A model generated the notes under the pieces. That model had not been told where the DNA came from. It did not search any database and saw only the letters and a program-made list of their open reading frames with translations. Positions 44,400-49,815 of a DNA stretch of 49,815 bases are shown here, piece by piece. Every line of letters starts with the position of its first letter. Position 1 is the first letter of the stretch. The position numbers were made by a program, and so were the translations under genes. This DNA comes from Phycisphaerales bacterium (GTDB taxonomy: Bacteria; Planctomycetota; Phycisphaerae; Phycisphaerales; UBA1924): assembly GCA_028285065.1 (NCBI GenBank), contig JANQQG010000252.1, positions 1-49,815 of the forward strand, read 5' to 3'.

Positions 44400-45101
44400 G
44401 TGAGAGACCCGTTCGTTCGTTGTGCGATTCTCGCAAGCGTGCCGCTGTCTATCCAAGTGGCGTCCGCTGGAGAGGTTGAGACCCGCTGGATGATCGAGGG
44501 CGACCACGGCACGTCGTTCGCGACGGGCGACGACACGCTCGCCGACCTGACGGTCGGGCTCGGCGCGGGCGCCCTGCGACTGACACTCCAGGCCAGATCC
44601 CACTCGCCGGAGGGCCTTGGGTTCATGGCGGTCCGCGGCGGCATCCACTCCACCGGTCTCGGCGTCGATGATGCACGAGGAGACTTCGAGCCGGGTTTCG
44701 GCGGTGTGGAGGGACGTCAGACACCCGATCAGTTCAGCGCGTCGCGCTTGTGGGCCATTAGTGCGCCCGGGACACCGCCGGACCCCGCCGAGTTCGGCCA
44801 GGGTGTCTTCATCGACGTGTTGTCATTCGATTTCGAGTTCGTGGCGGCATCGGACGACGCGTTCGTGTTTCGATATGACCCAACCGATGTGGTGGACAAC
44901 CAGCCGCAGGTGATCATGGTCGAAGCGTGGAACTACGACGAGCTCTTGAGCGAAGCAATCGGCTTCGATGCCTGGACCAGCGACTGGCGTCGGGGTTTCG
45001 CCAACGCGTCGAGCGTGACCATCACCGTACCCGCGCCCCCGGCGGCACTCGCCGGTGCGCTCGCCCTCGCCTGCCTCAGCGCGCGCGGCAGGCGCACCTG
45101 A
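44400..45101 (+). CDS. Exported protein, paralogue A, PxP/TM/Arg sorting-like C-terminus
   Basis: Signal then GEVETRWMIEGDHGTSFATGDDTLADLTVGLGAGALRLTLQAR...; C-term FANASSVTITVPAPPAALAGALALACLSARGRRT. Likely GTG start. Confidence 0.75.
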   Translation: MRDPFVRCAILASVPLSIQVASAGEVETRWMIEGDHGTSFATGDDTLADLTVGLGAGALRLTLQARSHSPEGLGFMAVRGGIHSTGLGVDDARGDFEPGFGGVEGRQTPDQFSASRLWAISAPGTPPDPAEFGQGVFIDVLSFDFEFVAASDDAFVFRYDPTDVVDNQPQVIMVEAWNYDELLSEAIGFDAWTSDWRRGFANASSVTITVPAPPAALAGALALACLSARGRRT

Positions 45102-45123
45102 TCCAGTCCCAGTAGAGAGAGCC

Positions 45124-45837
45124 ATGACACCCCAGGTCCTTCTCGGAGCATTGGTCGCTTCGTTGTCTGCCTCCAACGCACTCGCCGGCGAGGTCGAGAC
45201 CCGCTGGATGATCGAGGGCGACCGCGGCACGTCCTTCGCGACGGGTGACGACACGCTCTCCGATCTGACAGTCGGGGTGGGCGCGGGCTCGCTGCGATTG
45301 ACGTTGCAAGCGAGGACGTTCGTTCCGGAAGGGCTCGGCTTCGCGGCCATACGCGGCTCCATCCATGCCAATGGTCTTGGGCCCGACGACGCGCGTGGCG
45401 ACTTCGAGCCTGAGTTCGGAGCGATCGGCAGTGTCGGGCCCATCTCAGGTGAGCCCAATGCAGCGACGTTCAGTGTCTTCCAGATTCTCGCTGTGGGGCC
45501 GTCGGAGACCGGGCCAACCGACCATGCTTCGCGTGGGCAGGGTCAGTTCATCGACCTGCTTTCTTTCGAGTTCACCTTCGGGGCGTCACTCGGCGAGACG
45601 TTCACGTTCCGGTATGACCCCACGCAGACCTCTGGCGACGTGGCGTCCGCGCGCATCATCGAAGCCTGGGGTAGCACGCCCGAGCCGGACCCGCTGCCCG
45701 GCATGAGCATCTTCGGCCCAACGACCCGTATCGGCTTTGCGAATGCTTCGAGCGTGACCATCACAGTCCCGGTGCCCGGCGCGGCCCTCCCCGGCGGCTT
45801 GGCCCTTGCCCTCCTCGGCGCACGCCGCAGACGCTGA
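45124..45837 (+). CDS. Exported protein, paralogue B, PxP/TM/Arg sorting-like C-terminus
   Basis: GEVETRWMIEGDRGTSFATGDDTLSDLTVGVGAGSLRLTLQAR...; C-term FANASSVTITVPVPGAALPGGLALALLGARRRR. Confidence 0.78.
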   Translation: MTPQVLLGALVASLSASNALAGEVETRWMIEGDRGTSFATGDDTLSDLTVGVGAGSLRLTLQARTFVPEGLGFAAIRGSIHANGLGPDDARGDFEPEFGAIGSVGPISGEPNAATFSVFQILAVGPSETGPTDHASRGQGQFIDLLSFEFTFGASLGETFTFRYDPTQTSGDVASARIIEAWGSTPEPDPLPGMSIFGPTTRIGFANASSVTITVPVPGAALPGGLALALLGARRRR

Positions 45838-45868
45838 AGCCGATCCGCCTGCGCGGTAGGCTCACGTC

Positions 45869-47200
45869 ATGAGCCGCCACGCAGTCCATCTCGCCTTCTG
45901 TCTTCTCGCTCTCCCCGTGCTCCTCGCGAGTGTCGGATGCAACGCCAGCCAATCAGCGGGCGCGCCCGAGCGGGAGTTCCGCCCGCTGTTCGACGGCACG
46001 ACCCTGACCGGCTGGTGGGGCGAGACCACCACGGACCCGCGCACCTATCTCAAACTCTCAGCGGACGAGTTCGCCGAGCGCAGAGCCGCCAGTCTCGACG
46101 ACATCAACGAGCACTGGCTTCCCCAACGCGGCATCCTCGTCAACGACGGGCACGGCGCGTACCTCACTACCGAGCAGCTCTTCGAGGACTTCGAGCTCCG
46201 CCTCGACTACCGGACCGTCGCCGGCGCAGACAGCGGCGTCTACCTCCGTGGGATCCCGCAGGTTCAGATCTGGGACACCACCGAAGAGGGCGGCAAGTGG
46301 GACATCGGCGCTGACAGGGGCTCGGGTGGGCTCTGGAACAACTCGCCCGGCGCCCCCGGAAAGGACCCGCTCGTCCTCGCCGATGCCCCCTTCGGCGAGT
46401 GGAACGCACTGCGCATCCTCATGGTCGGCGAACGTGTCAGCGTCTGGCTCAATGACAGGCTCGTCGTCGACCACGCCAGGCTCGAGAACTACTTCGATCG
46501 CGAGCGCCCCGTCCCGCGCGCAGGGCCCATCCAGCTCCAGACCCATGGGGGCGAGATCAGCTGGCGCAACATCCGCGTCCGAGAGATCCAGCCCGAGGAG
46601 GCGAACGCCATCCTCTCCGCCCACGGCAATCACGGGTTCGAGCAGCTCTTCGACGGCGAGACATTCGACGGCTGGCAGGGCGCCACCGACAACTACGACG
46701 TGAGCGACGGCGCCATCACCTGCCGGGCCGGACACGGTGGCACACTCTTCACGGAACGCTCATTCGCCGACTTCTCCGTCCGCTTCGAGTTCAAGCTCCC
46801 CCCCGGCGGCAACAACGGGCTCGCCATCCGCTACCCCGGCTCGGGCGATCCCGCCTACAGCGGGATGTGCGAACTCCAGGTGCTCGACAACACGCACCCC
46901 GACTTCGCGCTCCTCGACGCACGCCAGTACCACGCCTCCGCTTACGGCCAGGCCCCCGCGCACCGCGGATACCTCCGCGAACCAGGCAAGTGGAACTTCC
47001 AGCAGGTCACCGTGGTCGGCTCACGCATCACGGTGGAACTCAACGGCACGCGCGTCCTCGACGCGGATCTCGCCGAGGACACCGACACGATGTACCCCAT
47101 CGATCGCTTCCCGGGACGCACCCGCACCGAGGGCCACTTCGGCTTCGCGGGCCACAACGACCCCGTCGCCTTCCGGCGCATCCGCGCGAAGGACCTGTGA
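45869..47200 (+). CDS. Lipoprotein with two DUF1080 (3-keto-disaccharide hydrolase-like) domains
   Basis: Lipobox-like LASVGC; domain starts FRPLFDGTTLTGWWGE and FEQLFDGETFDGWQG; YLRGIPQVQIWDT; MCELQVLDNTHPDF. Confidence 0.88.
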   Translation: MSRHAVHLAFCLLALPVLLASVGCNASQSAGAPEREFRPLFDGTTLTGWWGETTTDPRTYLKLSADEFAERRAASLDDINEHWLPQRGILVNDGHGAYLTTEQLFEDFELRLDYRTVAGADSGVYLRGIPQVQIWDTTEEGGKWDIGADRGSGGLWNNSPGAPGKDPLVLADAPFGEWNALRILMVGERVSVWLNDRLVVDHARLENYFDRERPVPRAGPIQLQTHGGEISWRNIRVREIQPEEANAILSAHGNHGFEQLFDGETFDGWQGATDNYDVSDGAITCRAGHGGTLFTERSFADFSVRFEFKLPPGGNNGLAIRYPGSGDPAYSGMCELQVLDNTHPDFALLDARQYHASAYGQAPAHRGYLREPGKWNFQQVTVVGSRITVELNGTRVLDADLAEDTDTMYPIDRFPGRTRTEGHFGFAGHNDPVAFRRIRAKDL

Positions 47201-47210
47201 GCAGCCCGGC

Positions 47211-48575
47211 TCAGCGGGCGGACCGAACGAACGCGCTCGACACGCCGACCATGTTCTGCGGCGCCTTCGGCCGGATCGTCAGTTCCTCGGCGCCGGTTCC
47301 ACCCGACAGCGGGATCTGCACGAACGCGTAGTTGTGATAGAGCGCGAAGCTCGGACGCCACTTGCGCAGGTCGCCGAGCGCGAACGTGTGCGTCGCTCCT
47401 GCCGAGGTCTCGACAAGGAACCGACCGCGTGAGCGCAGACGCTCGCCACCAACCTCAACGGGTCCGAGCGGGATCCCCAGCGAGAGCGAATCGCCCGCCG
47501 GGACCGTCATCCGGATCGCGTCCTTCCCGCGCGCGACCGCGATCGGCAGCTTGCGCTGATCGCGCCCGAGCTCAACGCACCCCATGTGCTCGGCCTGCAG
47601 GACGTGCGCACTCGGTGAACGCGGGCCCGTGCGGCGCAGCGCGAACTCGAGGTAGTGGCGGCTGAACAAGTCTGCCTGCGGGATCCCCTGCACCTCGAGG
47701 CGACGGCGCAGCAGTGGGGAGTCGTGGTCGTACGCGTACAGGTTCAGGAGCGTGTTGTGCTCCGGACCGATCGCGACCCAGTTGTCGAACGACTCGAGCC
47801 CGCCGCAGTACAGGTCGAACTCATGGAAGCTCGGCCCACGCCCGCGCCGGTACAGACGCTCGACGGGATCCGCGGCCGCGACGATGTCGTCGGCGTACTC
47901 CCTGCGCTCCGAACGGGCCAGGTATGCCAGCGCCAGCTCATCTGGGAGCGACTGGAAGAACGGGAGCTGCGACGAGTGATGGTCGAAGCCGGCCAACCGG
48001 TTCGGCGTTTCGCCGACGTAGATCACCTGACCATCGCGCGTGTCCTCGTGGAGCGCACGCAGGATCTCCGCTCGCTCGCTCAGGCGTGTGTGCTCGAGGA
48101 CCGCGTACAACGTGATCGCGTCGCAGCTCCGCCCGATGTCACTGGCCAGGACCTCCTCGCCAGCAGCCTCGATCCACTCGACGTTCGTCAGCCCCGCATC
48201 CGCCGCCCGCTTCCGCCCTGCGTTCATCACCGTTGTGTTCAGGTCGCACGCCACGATCCGCTTGACCAGCGGCGACAACGCCAGCGTGCGGCTCCCCGAA
48301 CCGGACCCGATCTCCAGCAGCGTCAGGTCCTTGAGGGGACGACCGGCGGCCGCCTCCAGAAGCGGCGCCACAAAAAGGCACGTGCGGCACAGGCGCTTGA
48401 AACCTTGGGGCCACTGCGTCGCAAGCTCCGGCGTATCCCGCAGGAAGCGCCGGATCGGCTCCTTGAGCGCCGTGTCCTCGAACTCGGAGCGAGTCCCGCC
48501 CGAGGCCAAGGCGGCCATGGAGCTGTTCTCGACGCGCTCGGCGATGTCGGTCGTGGTCGCGGTCATCGGGGCCAT
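47211..48575 (-). CDS. SAM-dependent class I methyltransferase with C-terminal extension
   Basis: LLEIGSGSGSRTLALSPLVKRIVACDLN...AITLYAVLEHTRLSERAEIL. Confidence 0.82.
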   Translation of the reverse strand: MAPMTATTTDIAERVENSSMAALASGGTRSEFEDTALKEPIRRFLRDTPELATQWPQGFKRLCRTCLFVAPLLEAAAGRPLKDLTLLEIGSGSGSRTLALSPLVKRIVACDLNTTVMNAGRKRAADAGLTNVEWIEAAGEEVLASDIGRSCDAITLYAVLEHTRLSERAEILRALHEDTRDGQVIYVGETPNRLAGFDHHSSQLPFFQSLPDELALAYLARSERREYADDIVAAADPVERLYRRGRGPSFHEFDLYCGGLESFDNWVAIGPEHNTLLNLYAYDHDSPLLRRRLEVQGIPQADLFSRHYLEFALRRTGPRSPSAHVLQAEHMGCVELGRDQRKLPIAVARGKDAIRMTVPAGDSLSLGIPLGPVEVGGERLRSRGRFLVETSAGATHTFALGDLRKWRPSFALYHNYAFVQIPLSGGTGAEELTIRPKAPQNMVGVSSAFVRSAR

Positions 48576-48585
48576 CGTATCTGCC

Positions 48586-49815
48586 TCACCAACTCGACGT
48601 GACCACAAGGCTCACAGCCGTGATCACGACGGCCCCGATTAGGTTCAGCACCAACCCCGTCCGCGCCATCTGGGCGATCGTCAATCGCCCCGACCCGAAG
48701 ACGATCGCATTCGGAGGCGTCGCCACCGGGAGCATGAACGCGCAGCTCGCGCTCAGGGCGGCCGGTGCCATCAGCGCCAGAGGTGCGATCCCCGCGCTGA
48801 CCGCGGCCGCCGCAAGGATCGGCATCATCAGCGAAGTCGTCGCCGTGTTCGACGTCACCTCTGTCAGGAACGTCATCACGAGGCAGATGGTCAGGATCAG
48901 CAAGAAGGGCGGCATCCCGTCGAGCCCCGCGAGCGCACCGCCGATCGCGTCATCGAGCCCTGTCTCGCCGAACGCCTTCGCGATCGCCAATCCACCTCCG
49001 AACAGCAGCAGGATCCCCCACGGGATGTCCCGGGCCGTCTCCCAGTCCAGGAGTGTCTTGGCGTTGCCCTCGGAGTCACGCACGCCGGACGGAATCAGGA
49101 ACAGCGCGAGGACCGCGGCCAGCCCCACCGTCGCGTCGTGCGCGTTGGGGGTGTCCAGCAGACGGGACCACCCGCCGAACGGGTCCTGGCGTGTGATCCA
49201 GAGCAGTGCCGTCAGCCCGATGACCCACAGCACGCGCCGCTGCGCCATCGTCCATCGCCCGAGGTCCTCGGTTTCGAAGCCCTCCCCGCGCGAAAGCCCG
49301 CGCGTCAGCACGAACCCGGTCACGACGAGCATGATCAGGCTCACCGGGACGCCCAGGCGCATCCACCCGAGGAAGCTGATCGTCTCGTCCGTCTGCTGCG
49401 TGTAGATTCCCGCCATGATCCCGTTCGGCGGGGTGCCGACCAGCGTCGCGATCCCGCCGATGCTCGAGCCGTAGGCCACCGCCAGCAGCAGCGACTTGCT
49501 CAGCTTCGCGTTGTTGCGTTCCTGGATGACCGCGACCGCCACCGGGAGCATGATCAGCGCCGTTGCCGTGTTGCTGATCCACATGCTGCTGAGCGCAGGC
49601 GCGAGCATGAACCCGATAACGATCCGGCGATCGGACTTCGTCCCCACGATCCGCAGGATCAGGTGCGACAGCCGGAGGTGCGCCTTGCTCGCCTCCGCCG
49701 CCTTGGACAGCATGAACCCCGACATGAACAGCAGGACGAACTTGTCGCCGTACGCAAGGGCGAGTTGTGAGTAGTCCAGGATCCCGTTCGTGGCGTTCCC
49801 GCTGACCGGGATCCT
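48586..49815 (-). CDS. SLC13/DASS family anion:sodium symporter (N-terminus beyond right window edge)
   Basis: APALSSMWISNTATALIMLPVAVAV; GGIATLVGTPPN; LTEVTSNTATTSLMMPIL; SCAFMLPVATPPNAIVFGSG. The frame continues upstream to the edge (RIPVSGNATNGILDYSQLALAYGDKFVLLFM). Confidence 0.9.
   Translation of the reverse strand, partial: RIPVSGNATNGILDYSQLALAYGDKFVLLFMSGFMLSKAAEASKAHLRLSHLILRIVGTKSDRRIVIGFMLAPALSSMWISNTATALIMLPVAVAVIQERNNAKLSKSLLLAVAYGSSIGGIATLVGTPPNGIMAGIYTQQTDETISFLGWMRLGVPVSLIMLVVTGFVLTRGLSRGEGFETEDLGRWTMAQRRVLWVIGLTALLWITRQDPFGGWSRLLDTPNAHDATVGLAAVLALFLIPSGVRDSEGNAKTLLDWETARDIPWGILLLFGGGLAIAKAFGETGLDDAIGGALAGLDGMPPFLLILTICLVMTFLTEVTSNTATTSLMMPILAAAAVSAGIAPLALMAPAALSASCAFMLPVATPPNAIVFGSGRLTIAQMARTGLVLNLIGAVVITAVSLVVTSSW

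Noticed and set aside
1-49815. Mobile element, prophage, CRISPR, toxin-antitoxin or defence-island signatures
   Set aside because: No transposase, integrase, direct-repeat array, nuclease/helicase defence gene or tRNA-flanked island was recognised; gene content looks metabolic/respiratory.

Overview
GC-rich bacterial chromosomal window, probably from a planctomycete of the Phycisphaerae type. That assignment is an inference from C-terminal dockerin-like EF-hands, fibro-slime, DUF1080 and CRTAC1-type exported proteins and PxP...RRRR C-termini. I see no rRNA, tRNA, CRISPR array or transposase. Main blocks: (1) the C-terminus of a Ser/Thr kinase with WD40 repeats, cut by the left edge; (2) exported proteins, including one with three ~545-bp tandem repeats and a dockerin-like C-terminus; (3) a divergently regulated operon with an RpiR regulator, a KamA-like radical SAM aminomutase, PcaI/PcaJ-like CoA-transferase subunits and a class III aminotransferase, followed by a convergent PcaF-like thiolase. 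Together these suggest an alpha- to beta-amino acid degradation route, possibly 2-aminoadipate to 3-oxoadipate; (4) a TetR/SnoaL pair with two identical 19-bp operator copies; (5) an Rrf2-linked respiratory cluster with a tetraheme cytochrome, a Tat-exported 4x[4Fe-4S] protein, NrfD, an octaheme HAO-family cytochrome, a small unknown protein, ResB, CcsA and an outer-membrane beta-barrel; (6) a TetR/SRPBCC cluster; (7) a reductive pyrimidine degradation cluster (MMSDH, beta-ureidopropionase, NCS1 transporter, aminotransferase, dihydropyrimidinase, PreA) whose PreA lacks a visible ferredoxin domain and has no PreT nearby; (8) tandem paralogous secreted proteins, DUF1080, a methyltransferase and a SLC13-type transporter cut by the right edge. 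The most interesting parts are blocks 5 and 3. All functional assignments come from motif and sequence recognition by eye; no database search was run.
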